A DNA stretch of 18,047 nucleotides from Hyphomonadaceae bacterium UBA4763 (GTDB lineage Bacteria; Pseudomonadota; Alphaproteobacteria; Caulobacterales; Aquidulcibacteraceae), in contig DHHV01000002.1 in assembly GCA_002403455.1 (NCBI GenBank), positions 13,093 through 31,139 on the forward strand, given 5' to 3'. The notes below the pieces were generated by a model. That model was given only the letters and a program-made list of their open reading frames with translations, did not search any database and was not told the origin of the DNA. How positions within the stretch are numbered: the stretch's first letter is position 1; every line of letters begins with the position of its first letter. Positions 1 to 8,210 of the stretch are shown here, in pieces. The position numbers and the translations under genes were made by a program.

Positions 1-375
1 GGCGGCGCGGGTGCGGGCAAGGCTCGCCGCCAAAAACCGCGCGCCGAAATCTTTGAAGGCGGCGGTCGGGCCGTGAAACAACTCCAATACGTGGAAATCG
101 GCGCCGGGCGGCTGAATCAGCGGCGCCGGAAACGAAAAAGCTTCGGCGCAGATCGCTGGCAGGTCGGTGAAAAGCGGATCGACGGCGGCAAAGGGCGCCA
201 AAACTGCGGCGGCGACGTTGGGCAAATCGGCGGAGTCGCGCTCGGCGAAATCGGCCGGCGCAAAAGCGGGCCATTGCGCCGGCACAAACAGGCCGCCATC
301 GGGCGCGAGGCCGGCGCTCATGGTGGCGCTTAATCCGAGCGGCGCGCTATCGCCGCGCGTGCTGACATATTGCAT
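1..375 (-). CDS. thrC: Threonine synthase, N-terminal part (cut by window edge)
   Basis: Threonine synthase converts O-phosphohomoserine to threonine using pyridoxal phosphate (PLP). The frame is open from an ATG at 373-375 to position 1, giving 125 residues. It begins MQYVSTRGDSAPLGL and continues with GLAPDGGLFVP, the usual N-terminal signature of the family. The motif HGPTAAFKDFGARF ends the visible part; its Lys, about residue 108, is the expected PLP-binding lysine. The gene starts 3 nt after the thrB stop on the same strand, so the two catalyse consecutive steps and are very likely cotranscribed. The C-terminal two thirds lie outside the window. Confidence 0.93.
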   Translation of the reverse strand, partial: MQYVSTRGDSAPLGLSATMSAGLAPDGGLFVPAQWPAFAPADFAERDSADLPNVAAAVLAPFAAVDPLFTDLPAICAEAFSFPAPLIQPPGADFHVLELFHGPTAAFKDFGARFLAASLARTRAA

Positions 376-378
376 CGG

Positions 379-1308
379 TTACGTGTCCACCAAATAAGCG
401 CCGGGGCCATCGAGCGGGACCAAAAGCTGGGTGCTGTCGAGCCCCTCGGCGGCAAAGGCGGCGGCGATCGCCGCGCCGATGGCCGGGCAGGCGGCGGCCG
501 GCGCCCAGGCAAAAATTGTCGGGCCGGCCCCCGAAATCGAGCAGCCGAGGGCGCCGCGTTGCATGGCGCCGGCGCGCGCTTTGGCAAAGCCCGGGATCAG
601 GGCTTGGCGTTGCGGCTCGATGACGACATCCTCAAAGGAGGCGCGCAACAAATCGAGATCGTTGCGGTAACAGGCGGCGATGAAGCCGGCGAGATTGGCC
701 GATTGCCAGACGAAATCCGAGAGATCGACGCTGCGTTTCAGAATGCCGCGGGCTTTTTCGGTGGCGACGACCAGGCGCGGATGGACGACAATTGCGGCGA
801 TGCCGCTCGGCGCCGGGATGGAAATAACGCGCGGCTCGTCAATCCCAACGGTTAAAACAATGCCGCCAAATAAAGACGGGGCGATATTATCGACATGCAG
901 AGAGCCGCTGGCGACCGCCTCGCCCTGCATGGCGCATTTCAGGACCGCGATCGGGTCAAGCGGGCGGGGCAATAACGCATTGACGGCGACCGCCGCAGCG
1001 ACGGCCGAGGCCGCCGACCCGCCCAAGCCGGAGCCGAGCGGGACGCCTTTGTGGATGACCAAACTTGCGCCAAAATCAGCCTTGCCGGCGTCGAGAATGG
1101 CGAGCGCGGCCTTGCCGGCGGTGTTGCGGGCGGGGTCGGTCGGCAAGGGCAGATCGAGCCCGCCGATAGCGGCGATCACAACGCCAGGCGCCTCGGTGCG
1201 GGTCGCCGTCACCTTGTCGCCCAAGGCCGGCACGGCGCAGCCCAAAATGTCAAACCCCACGGCAAGATTGCCAATCGAGGCCGGCGCAAAAGCGGTGATC
1301 GTTTTCAT
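379..1308 (-). CDS. thrB: Homoserine kinase (GHMP kinase family)
   Basis: This cytoplasmic enzyme phosphorylates homoserine with ATP, giving the substrate of the adjacent threonine synthase. The protein is about 309 aa, the normal length for GHMP-type ThrB. It starts MKTITAFAPASIGNLAVGFD, the typical substrate-binding N-terminus. The ATP-binding GHMP motif PLGSGLGGSAASA lies near residues 90-102, and a late glycine-rich motif GCSISGAGPTIFAW is near the C-terminus. I chose the ATG at 1306-1308. An ATG four codons upstream (1318-1320) is equally possible; neither has a good Shine-Dalgarno sequence, and the frame stays open further upstream to 1443 without homology. Many alphaproteobacteria use an unrelated (choline-kinase-like) homoserine kinase, so the GHMP type here is a useful taxonomic clue. 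Confidence 0.93.
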   Translation of the reverse strand: MKTITAFAPASIGNLAVGFDILGCAVPALGDKVTATRTEAPGVVIAAIGGLDLPLPTDPARNTAGKAALAILDAGKADFGASLVIHKGVPLGSGLGGSAASAVAAAVAVNALLPRPLDPIAVLKCAMQGEAVASGSLHVDNIAPSLFGGIVLTVGIDEPRVISIPAPSGIAAIVVHPRLVVATEKARGILKRSVDLSDFVWQSANLAGFIAACYRNDLDLLRASFEDVVIEPQRQALIPGFAKARAGAMQRGALGCSISGAGPTIFAWAPAAACPAIGAAIAAAFAAEGLDSTQLLVPLDGPGAYLVDT

Positions 1309-1417
1309 GGGGTTGGGCATGACGCAGCTGCGCGACGGTTGCAAGATTCTCCAACCGACCCTGCTCAAGATAACGCGCAATCGTCGCTGCGCGCAGCGGT
1401 GATTTTGACCTGTTGCG

Positions 1418-2710
1418 TCAGAAGCGGGTGAACGCCAAGCCAATCAATATAAAACTCAGTAGCACCAAGCCTGTGGCGGGCCATTTCCACCGTCCCATGC
1501 CTGCGGATAGATGGCGCCAAAAGCGCGGCCAAGTCGGAGATTGTCGCGCCTGTCTTACCAAGCGCAAACCATAAATTGACGCGCCCGACAGCGACAAGGC
1601 GGTGAGCAATGCGCCGAACACAAACCAGATGATTTTTGACCAGACCCCACCAAAAGTGCCAAAATGCAAAAGGTCCGCCATTTCGCCAATACGCTGGTGA
1701 ACGTTCAATTGCTCGGCGCGGTGGATCGCCACGGTGTTGGCGGTCCAGGACGACGGCGGATGCGATGGGTGGGATTTTACCGAAATAACGACATGATTGG
1801 CGCGGTCTCGCACCAATATCGCGCGATCCTGACCGCCGACGGCATAAGCGCCATAATCCGGCGAAGCGAGCGACACGCTTCGGATGCGCAGTGCGGGATA
1901 AGCGGTTTGCGCGGCGGTGATTGCGGCTTCGACGCCCCGCGCGCGGTCGATAGCGGTCCATTCGAGGCCGGCTTGGTCGGGCCAAACAACATCCGGTGCG
2001 TCACCGCCCAGGCTTTCAACAAGATACCACAACCCTGTCGCCGCCATCAGCGCAACGAACCAGATACTCCACAGGCCGGCGAGGCGGTGAGCGTCCCCGA
2101 TCGCTGTTCTGGCGTCGAGGAAACGGATCGGCCGAAAAAAGCCCCGCCACCACTTCTTGTAAACAAGGAAAGAAGTCGCAAGCGAGATGATCAGCAGGAT
2201 CGATAACGCGCTAACGATCGGAATGCCGATCTTATTGGGCAACATCAAATGACGATGCATGTAGCGCAACACGCGCTGCACGGTCATGAAGCCGCCAACG
2301 CCCTGTACTTCGCCGCTAACTGGATGGGCGTAGACCCATTTATACCTGCCATCCGCTGCCTGCCCAAACGCGGCGGCCGCGAACCCCCGATCGATGGGCG
2401 CGTAAAGCTCGTTGATCTGTCCCCCCGGCAGGGCCTGCGTCGCGTTGACAGCGATTTTCGCCCAGGCGATCTCGCCACGCGCGGTCGCCGGTTCAACGCG
2501 CATCGCGGGGTTGAGGAGCCAGTCAATCTCATTGGCGAAAACGGCGAGAGTCCCCGTGAACAGAATGAAGCTCATCAAGACCGATAGTTTCAAGCCAACC
2601 CATTGGTGCGCCCGCCACCAAAACCGCCCGGATCGGCGCGACGACCCATCACGCGGGCCGCCGACGGCTGTTTGGGGCGGTTGATCGATCGGGGCGGAAA
2701 GATCGCTCAT
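1418..2710 (-). CDS. PepSY-associated TM helix protein
   Basis: This is a predicted inner-membrane protein of about 430 aa from the PepSY-TM family, often encoded beside siderophore receptors and thought to help with reduction or release of imported iron chelates. TM segments are visible at about residues 39-59, 161-184, 210-232, 362-386 and 409-428, with two large periplasmic portions between them. Family-typical motifs are WWRAHQWVGL before TM1, LRYMHRHLMLP before TM2, DAHRLAGLW before TM3 and LLHFGTFGG before TM4; these histidines are candidate haem or metal ligands. The ATG at 2708-2710 starts 2 nt after the stop of the receptor gene, so the pair is an operon with likely translational coupling. 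A TTG two codons earlier (2714-2716) would instead overlap the receptor stop. No good Shine-Dalgarno sequence is visible. The exact substrate is unknown. Confidence 0.87.
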   Translation of the reverse strand: MSDLSAPIDQPPQTAVGGPRDGSSRRSGRFWWRAHQWVGLKLSVLMSFILFTGTLAVFANEIDWLLNPAMRVEPATARGEIAWAKIAVNATQALPGGQINELYAPIDRGFAAAAFGQAADGRYKWVYAHPVSGEVQGVGGFMTVQRVLRYMHRHLMLPNKIGIPIVSALSILLIISLATSFLVYKKWWRGFFRPIRFLDARTAIGDAHRLAGLWSIWFVALMAATGLWYLVESLGGDAPDVVWPDQAGLEWTAIDRARGVEAAITAAQTAYPALRIRSVSLASPDYGAYAVGGQDRAILVRDRANHVVISVKSHPSHPPSSWTANTVAIHRAEQLNVHQRIGEMADLLHFGTFGGVWSKIIWFVFGALLTALSLSGASIYGLRLVRQARQSPTWPRFWRHLSAGMGRWKWPATGLVLLSFILIGLAFTRF

Positions 2711-2712
2711 GG

Positions 2713-5006
2713 TCAAAACGCCACTGCAATCGACCCAGTGATCGTGCGCGGCGCCGACGTACCGGTGCGAATTGCCGCGAAACTGTCGGTGTCAATCCCG
2801 TTTTGGCCGAGAAGGAATACAGCGTCGGTCACATTGCGCGCGTTAATCTGCACTTTCCATCTGCCGCGCTTGAAATAGGCTGCAAGATCGGCCTGGATGA
2901 AGCCATTGAATTCGGCGCGATTTTCCGTGCTTATAAACACATCGGTTTGGGCGAAGACGCCACCGCCAATGCCCAGCTCGCCGAACGGAGTTTCAATCTC
3001 GTAAAAGGTAAAAAGGTTGAAGTTGTGCGCCGCAATTCCGGGCAGGCGCGCGCCTTCCGAAAAAACAACTTCGAACAATCCCAGACCCGTTTCGGTGTTT
3101 TGGTTATCTAAGAATGCATAACCAGCTTGGATACGCCAATTGTCGGTTATTTGCCCGACGGCTTCAATTTCGCCGCCGCGTGTGCGTATTTCGCCGATAT
3201 TTCCGAACCGGATGTCCTCAAACAGGGTCGGATTGCCGAATTCATCAAATGGATTGACGATAAATGGAACGCCGCGTTGTTTAACATCGAAAATGGCGGT
3301 CGTGAGGAGCAGAGCGCCGCCGCGCAATGACAATTTGCCGCCCAATTCGAAGGAACGCGAGGTTTCCGGGTCGATCGGACCGTCATCAATTCCCAATAGG
3401 CCGCCTGACGGCGCGTAACCTTCCGAGAAACTGAAATAGATCGAGCTTTGCGACGTGGGAGAGACGACCAAACCGCCGCGAAACGCGATATTCGTGTCTC
3501 TAAAGGCCGACGCGCGATCGCGAAAATCAGAATAACGGACGCCAAATAGCAAGGACAACCAATTATTGACTTTGATATAATCAAGGAAGTTCACGCCGTG
3601 CTCGCGAAAATCTTGATCGAGAGATGCGCCGAAGTCCTCCAAGCCAAAAACGACGCTATCTGTTGGTTGGAGAATATTCGGGTCTAATAAATCGTCCAGG
3701 GTGAATTGGGTAAAATATTCACGGGTAGCGACGTTGAAAAACACGTCGCGGTCACCGCGAAAACTCGTCGAAAACGTGTCAAAATCCTCGAATGTATAAG
3801 ACGCAAGGATCTGGTGTTGGATCCCAGCCGGTCCCTTTAGGTCCAGGAAATGCTTAAACGTGACTTGCTGGGTCCGCCCGGACCCAATGGTCTTGCGCGG
3901 ATCGATCCTGACGAGATTTTCAACCGGCGACCCAATCGGCCCGATTACGGCAAGGTCTGCGGTAATAAAGCGCGGCGAAGAATCGAAATTCGTCTTATCC
4001 GTATCGGTGCGCGAATAGGTCGCTTCAATCCGGTACCCCTCTACCACATCATATTCGCCCAGCGCATAAATGCGACGTGCTTCGGCTTCGCTGTTGCTGT
4101 TGAAATTTGGGATGCCAAAGAACTGCGTCACATCCTGCCGATCACTGAAGAAAAATCCCTGAACATTGTCTCCGTCCAAGACTTGGCCGCGATCTTGCGT
4201 AAAATCGTCGTTGATGAATTCATAACCGACAATCAGGCGCGTGCTGTCGGTTGGCGTGATGAGCAAAGACGGGTTGATGAGAAAACGTTCGCGGGCCACC
4301 TCGTCGCGGAAGCTGTCGGTATTGAGATAGGCCCCGACAAAGCGATAAGCGATCTTGTCAGTAAGGGGGACCGTGCCGGTTGCATCGGCTTCTACTTTAA
4401 AGAAGCCGAAATTGCCGCCGATTAGCTCTAGCCCGTAGGCTGGCGCAACATCCGGGCGCTTGGTCACGTAGTTGATTACGCCGCCCGGTTGGCCTTGACC
4501 ATAGAGCAAAGCTGACGGGCCTTTTAATACTTCAATCCGCTCGATATTTGCGGTCTCAGTTGAGGGAATGTTGGAGGCGTTCAAGGCGTTATTGATGCGG
4601 GCGCCGTCGCGATAAATCGATTGCGAGGCGTCGAAGCCGCGAATAGCGAAGCGTTCTTCGCCGCCATTGCCGGTTTTGAACTTGCTGACGCCAGCTACAT
4701 TGCGCAGCGCGTTATCGACATTGTTCACCTGCTGGTCGCGCAACAAATCCTGGGAAATCACGCTCACAGCGGCAGGAATTTCCAGCGGCGATAATTGTAA
4801 TCCGAGCGCGGTTTTCGATCCGCTGGTGAGATATTCGCGTTTGAACGCCGTCACCTCGATGACCCCTCCACCCGTTCTTGTTCGGGTTGGTTCGTCGCAT
4901 TGTTTACCCGAACGGGCTGTTGCGCGGCGGCGCAAACCGGGACGGCGCTCATAGCCGATACGAGCAGGGTGGATCGAAGAAATGCGGCGGTCGATGAAAA
5001 TGGCAT
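2713..5006 (-). CDS. TonB-dependent siderophore receptor, split by a one-base frameshift
   Basis: This outer-membrane receptor would take up a ferric siderophore using TonB energy. The main frame (4935 down to 2713) holds the plug, with IPAAVSVISQDLL, FAIRGFD and IERIEVLKGPSALLYGQGQP, then a full beta-barrel ending TITGSIAVAF with the C-terminal Phe expected for BAM assembly. This frame has no signal peptide. The missing N-terminus lies in another frame, starting at the ATG at 5004-5006: MPFSSTAAFLRSTLLVSAMS, with likely cleavage after CAAA. The GGGGAG purine tract 6 nt upstream supports this start. That frame runs to ...QERVEG and meets a stop at 4851-4853. The two frames join as ERVEG/VIEVTAFKREY if one G is added to the GGGG run at 4863-4866, giving about 764 aa. 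It may be a true mutation, phase variation or an assembly error. The ligand cannot be named. Confidence 0.88.
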
Positions 5007-5073
5007 GGCGGCTCCCCCAAACGAGACACTTATTCGTCCATCGCCCTTAATCGCAAATAAGAGTGACTCGCAA

Positions 5074-5099
5074 GTGCAAATGTGTCGCAGCGTTTGCAC
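5074..5099. promoter_or_regulatory. Inverted repeat upstream of the siderophore receptor
   Basis: GTGCAAA (5074-5080) and TTTGCAC (5093-5099) are perfect 7-bp inverted arms separated by 12 bp, centred about 80 bp upstream of the receptor ATG. A direct repeat TCGCAA lies between this and the gene (5051 and 5068). The position suits an operator for an iron-responsive repressor, but I cannot match it confidently to a named Fur, Irr or RirA box. Confidence 0.35.
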
Positions 5100-5210
5100 A
5101 TCAGACGACGTCTCGAAATAGCCGGACTGTTTGGTGCAATGACGCGGCTGCGCCGGGCGCCGGAGAAAACGAGCCTCAACTTTCGCTCGGCGCGCCTGCG
5201 CAAAAGCGCT

Positions 5211-5238
5211 TTGCGGCGGGCGGGAAGCGCCTTATAGC
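5211..5238 (+). promoter_or_regulatory. Probable tRNA-Thr promoter
   Basis: TTGCGG (5211-5216) and TTATAG (5232-5237), spaced 15 bp, resemble -35 and -10 elements. They lie 10-11 bp before the first tRNA base, giving a very short leader as is common for tRNA genes. Confidence 0.45.
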
Positions 5239-5247
5239 GGGCGCGCG

Positions 5248-5323
5248 GCCGGCATAGCTCAGCAGGTAGAGCACCTGATTTGTAATCAGGGGGTCGGGGG
5301 TTCGAGCCCCTCTGCCGGCGCCA
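5248..5323 (+). tRNA. tRNA-Thr (anticodon UGU)
   Basis: The 76-nt cloverleaf can be folded by eye. The acceptor arm is GCCGGCA with TGCCGGC, a 7-bp perfect match; the D arm contains AGCTCAGCAGGTAGAGC. The anticodon stem is CCTGA/TCAGG with loop TTTGTAA, so the anticodon is TGT (reads ACA, Thr). The T arm is GGGGG TTCGAGC CCCCT-like. CCA is encoded at 5321-5323. The discriminator base is G (5320), where A or U is more usual for this isoacceptor. The downstream flank begins the accessory interval, and tRNA 3' ends are common integration sites, but no second copy of the tRNA end is present in the window. Confidence 0.97.
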
Positions 5324-5410
5324 GGGGCATTGAGTGTGGCAGACAGACCGCAGTGACATCTGCCGCTCACAAATGACCGACTGATCGGGGGATTGCTTAT
5401 TAAGGGACAA

Positions 5411-5426
5411 GCGCAAGGTATTGCGC
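5411..5426. repeat. Perfect inverted repeat
   Basis: GCGCAA and TTGCGC flank GGTA. It lies 10 bp before the 16-bp palindrome, so the two may form one protein-binding region or be a remnant of mobile DNA. Confidence 0.5.
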
Positions 5427-5435
5427 GATAGGAAT

Positions 5436-5451
5436 CGTTTGCATGCAAACG
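5436..5451. repeat. 16-bp perfect palindrome
   Basis: CGTTTGCATGCAAACG equals its own reverse complement. A palindrome of this length with no spacer is typical of a dimeric regulator operator. It lies about 370 bp upstream of the CHAT gene start. Confidence 0.6.
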
Positions 5452-5517
5452 CCGGGGGGACACAGCGGGCTGCGCCTGTGGAGCCGCCAATGCGGCAATA
5501 GTCGATCCAGACCAAGG

Positions 5518-5580
5518 GTCCTGAACCAGACGTTCAATAAACGCTTGACCTAATCTTCGGACGAATTTTTGTTTGGGGAC
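5518..5580 (+). repeat. Hairpin-like dispersed element, copy A
   Basis: The 59-bp core (5522-5580) aligns without gaps to 9825-9883 with 10 mismatches, about 83 percent identity. The central 18 bp TAAACGCTTGACCTAATC is identical. Copy A has an intact left end GTCCTGAACC. The matching right end, GGTTCAGGAC, survives only in copy B, so the ancestor was probably a 63-bp element with 10-bp terminal inverted repeats. Candidates are a REP-type palindrome, a MITE or a recombination scar. Confidence 0.65.
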
Positions 5581-5806
5581 ATTATCACTGATTGATTTCT
5601 CGTTTGGCATTGATTCTGAAATCCGTTCGAAGCTTGCCACCTTCATGGGGCGAATTTCAGCATCGCCACAGGAGCGGCGATACAGAGAGGACAATGCCGC
5701 GCTGGTCCGCTTACGCTTCGCTGGGCTATATGCGCCGGCGGGCGGGGGCGGTACAACGTGCGTTGTGGCCAACCTGAGAGGCAGCTGCATAGAGAAGGAG
5801 CCGGCG

Positions 5807-8077
5807 ATGCTGGGAAAAGCAAAACACGCGCTGGCGGCGCTGCTGGGGGTTGCTGCGTTTTCGACCTTCGCCGCGCCGGCGGCGGGGCAGTCGGCGGAGG
5901 AGATAAGGGCGAGGAGCGTCCAGGCTACGAAACTCTTGCTCACCGGCAAGTATGATGAGGCACTGGCCTACGCAGCGGAAACCTTGCGCCAGGCGGAGCT
6001 GGAGCTAGGGTCGGAGCATTCCATAACGATCGAAAGCGTTCACGATCTGGCTGGGCTAATGCAAGAAACCGGCCGCACCGTCGAGGCCGAGCAGCTCCTG
6101 CGACGCGCGCTGGAGGCGCGCGAACGCACGCTCGGCGCAGAACATCCCGACACCCTGCGCAGCGCCAACGCCTTGGGCTCAGTGTTTTTCCGGTCTGGCC
6201 GCTTGGCCGAAGCTGAACCGATTTATCGTCGTTTGCTGGAGACCCACGAGCGCGTGCTTGGGCCAGAACACCCCATTACGGTGGTCAGTGCGGACAATCT
6301 GGCGGCTGTTTTGCACTTGGCTGGTCGCTTCGCCGAGGCCGAGCAGCTGCAGCGGCGTGCCATCGCCGATTGGCGAATGCGCTATCGCAGGGGCGCGTTG
6401 GTGAGAGACGCAAGCTGGACAGCCGGCGGCAACGGTTTTCGACAAATTGCCCTCACTGCGCAATTGGGGGAGTCGGCCAGCATAGAGGCTCGCGAAGCTG
6501 CCCTGATTAGCGCGCAATTGGGAAAGCGCGTCGATGTAGCGGGAGGCGCGTTTGCCGCCGCTACAGAACTCATCGCCAGGAACGATGCCCTGATCGCGGC
6601 ATTAATCCGCGAGCGGGACGCCGCCGCCGAAGCGCTCGACGCGCTGGAAGCCCGTCAGACCACGGCGTTTTTTAATACTGGCGCCGCAGCCGCTCAGGCG
6701 CTGGCGCCGCAGGTGGCCGCAGCCCGCGCCGCCATTGACGCCAAGGCGGCACAGGTCTCGCAGCGCTTTCCCGATTACGCGGACCTGGTGGCGACCGAGT
6801 TTCTCGATCTCGAGGCGGCCAAGGCCCTGCTCGGCTCGAACGAGGCCTTGCTCACTTTACTGGAGGTGCAGAGGTCGAACATTGTCGAGTCCGCCTGGTT
6901 CGCCGTTCTGATCACCCGCAGTGGGGCAGCTGTCGAGCTTCTGCCCGGCAACCCAAAAGACGTCACGGCCCAGGTGAAGGCGCTACGCGCCTCCGTGGCT
7001 CCCCTAAGCCAGGGGCAAGCACCTAACCCATTTGATCTCGCCACCGCCCACGCGCTTTACCGTGACTTGATCGCGCCGCTCGAACCGCATCTGAACGGCA
7101 TAAAGCGCCTCCTGGTCGTGTCCGACGGGCCGTTGCAAAGCCTGCCGCTGGAGGCGCTGGTCACCGCGCCGCCGCCCGAGGGCGCTTTTGGCCCCGACGC
7201 CTATCGCGAGGCGCAATGGCTGGGCGATCGCTACGAGATCGCCGTGCTGCCTTCCGTCTCTGCCCTGCGCGCGCTGCGCCGCACTGCCGGCGCCGCCACA
7301 GGCAAAACGCCGCTGCTCGCCTTCGCCGATGCGGCGCTTAAGCCGAGGAAGCCGCCCGCGCCGGCGGCCATCGCCAACAGCTTGGTGGCAAGATTTTTGA
7401 GGGAGAGAGGCTTGCAGACGGTGTGCGACGCCGATCGCGTCCCAGCCGGCCGTCAGATTGTCCTGAACTTGCAGCGCGTGCTGAACGCTAAGCCGGAGGC
7501 GGTAATCGTCGGCAAAGCCGCCAGTGAGGGACGCGTGCGCGCGCTCAACGCCAGCGGCGCGCTCAAGGACGCACGCATCCTCGCCTTCAATGCTTATGGC
7601 GTCACCGCCGCGGAGGTCCCCGGCGGCCGGGACTATGCCGAGCCCGCTTTGGCGTTGACCCCAAAGGGCGGCTGCGGCGCGAGGGCGCCCTCTGCGCTCG
7701 ATCCCGCCCATGACGGCTTCCTCACCCTTTCGGAGATAACCCAGCTCGATCTCGACGCCGATTGGGTGTTGCTCACGGCCTGCAACACCGCCGCCGGCGA
7801 TGGGGCGCTGAGAGCCGAGCCGCTCTCGGGCCTCGCCCGCGGCTTTTTCTACGCCGGGGCGCGGGCGATCCTCGCCTCGCATTGGCCGGCGCAGGTGGCC
7901 CGGGACCCGCTGGGCGAAGAGGGGCCGACGGAGCTGCTGATGCGCGAACTCTTCGCGCCCGAGCGGGCTGGGCTGTCCAAAGCCGCAGCGCTGGGGGAGG
8001 CGCGCCGCGCCGTCCGCGCCCGCTACCCCCACCCTGCCCACTGGGCGGTGTTCTCGCTTATCGGGGATGGTTCATAA
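5807..8077 (+). CDS. Exported TPR-CHAT domain protein with degenerate catalytic dyad
   Basis: The protein is 756 aa. The start is the ATG at 5807 with GAAGGAG 6 nt upstream; the frame is open further back to 5573 without support. Residues 1-27 look like a signal peptide (LAALLGVAAFSTFAAPAAG), so it probably acts in the periplasm. Residues 35-190 hold about three 42-residue TPRs of the kinesin-light-chain type, each with GxEHPxT. Residues 250-330 are an Ala-rich helical, possibly coiled region. Residues 340-756 form a CHAT (caspase-like) domain: LLVVSDGPLQSLPLEAL, LTACNTAAGDG with the expected nucleophile C659, and GLARGFFYAGARAILASHW. The usual FATHG motif reads FNAYG, so the catalytic His is Tyr597; the usual GDP and ATE motifs also differ. 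Proteolysis may therefore be lost, leaving a scaffold or pseudoenzyme. It is followed by the remnant of a type I secretion gene. Confidence 0.88.
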   Translation: MLGKAKHALAALLGVAAFSTFAAPAAGQSAEEIRARSVQATKLLLTGKYDEALAYAAETLRQAELELGSEHSITIESVHDLAGLMQETGRTVEAEQLLRRALEARERTLGAEHPDTLRSANALGSVFFRSGRLAEAEPIYRRLLETHERVLGPEHPITVVSADNLAAVLHLAGRFAEAEQLQRRAIADWRMRYRRGALVRDASWTAGGNGFRQIALTAQLGESASIEAREAALISAQLGKRVDVAGGAFAAATELIARNDALIAALIRERDAAAEALDALEARQTTAFFNTGAAAAQALAPQVAAARAAIDAKAAQVSQRFPDYADLVATEFLDLEAAKALLGSNEALLTLLEVQRSNIVESAWFAVLITRSGAAVELLPGNPKDVTAQVKALRASVAPLSQGQAPNPFDLATAHALYRDLIAPLEPHLNGIKRLLVVSDGPLQSLPLEALVTAPPPEGAFGPDAYREAQWLGDRYEIAVLPSVSALRALRRTAGAATGKTPLLAFADAALKPRKPPAPAAIANSLVARFLRERGLQTVCDADRVPAGRQIVLNLQRVLNAKPEAVIVGKAASEGRVRALNASGALKDARILAFNAYGVTAAEVPGGRDYAEPALALTPKGGCGARAPSALDPAHDGFLTLSEITQLDLDADWVLLTACNTAAGDGALRAEPLSGLARGFFYAGARAILASHWPAQVARDPLGEEGPTELLMRELFAPERAGLSKAAALGEARRAVRARYPHPAHWAVFSLIGDGS

Positions 8078-8096
8078 CCAGACGCTGAGGGGGGGG

Positions 8097-8210
8097 CCGG
8101 CGCCAGGTCTGGCTATGATGGCAGAAGTCAAAACCGGCCGCGGACGCATTATCGACTTCCTCCTGTCGCCGCTGGCCAAGCGCGTCGAGGAAGCTGGGAG
8201 GGAAAGGTGA
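8097..8210 (+). pseudogene. C-terminal remnant of HlyD-family type I secretion adaptor
   Basis: A frame ending at the TGA 8208-8210 reads APGLAMMAEVKTG and then RIIDFLLSPLAKRVEEAGRER. This is the conserved C-terminus of type I secretion periplasmic adaptors, usually PGM-V-AEI-TG, then YLLSPL, then ER at the end. Only about 37 codons remain and the upstream ~400 codons are absent, replaced by the end of the CHAT gene. The stop overlaps the start of the next gene (TGATG), which preserves the original operon junction. I infer a deletion between a former secretion operon and the CHAT gene. Confidence is limited by the short length. Confidence 0.6.

Larger units (their letters stand above)
5324..5806. 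other. Intergenic region rich in palindromes, no supported gene
   Basis: Between the tRNA and the CHAT gene there is no credible coding sequence. It contains GCGCAA-GGTA-TTGCGC (5411-5426), a 16-bp perfect palindrome CGTTTGCATGCAAACG (5436-5451), the hairpin GCCGC-CAAT-GCGGC (5483-5496), and element copy A at 5518-5580. Open frames running through it lack ribosome binding sites and family resemblance. Confidence 0.7.

Noticed and set aside
5291..5323. Duplicated tRNA-Thr 3' end as an attachment site
   Set aside because: I searched the interval by eye for a second copy of the T-arm/acceptor sequence and found none.
5030..5515. Minus-strand open frame containing RGSNPRPPDYKSGALPAELC
   Set aside because: This is the well-known false protein made by translating the antisense of a tRNA gene; it overlaps tRNA-Thr.
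5573..5806. N-terminal extension of the CHAT protein
   Set aside because: It begins inside repeat copy A, has no Shine-Dalgarno sequence, and would bury the signal peptide that follows the well-placed ATG at 5807.
7004..8041. 345-codon open frame antisense to the CHAT gene
   Set aside because: Arg/Gly-rich shadow of the CHAT coding frame.
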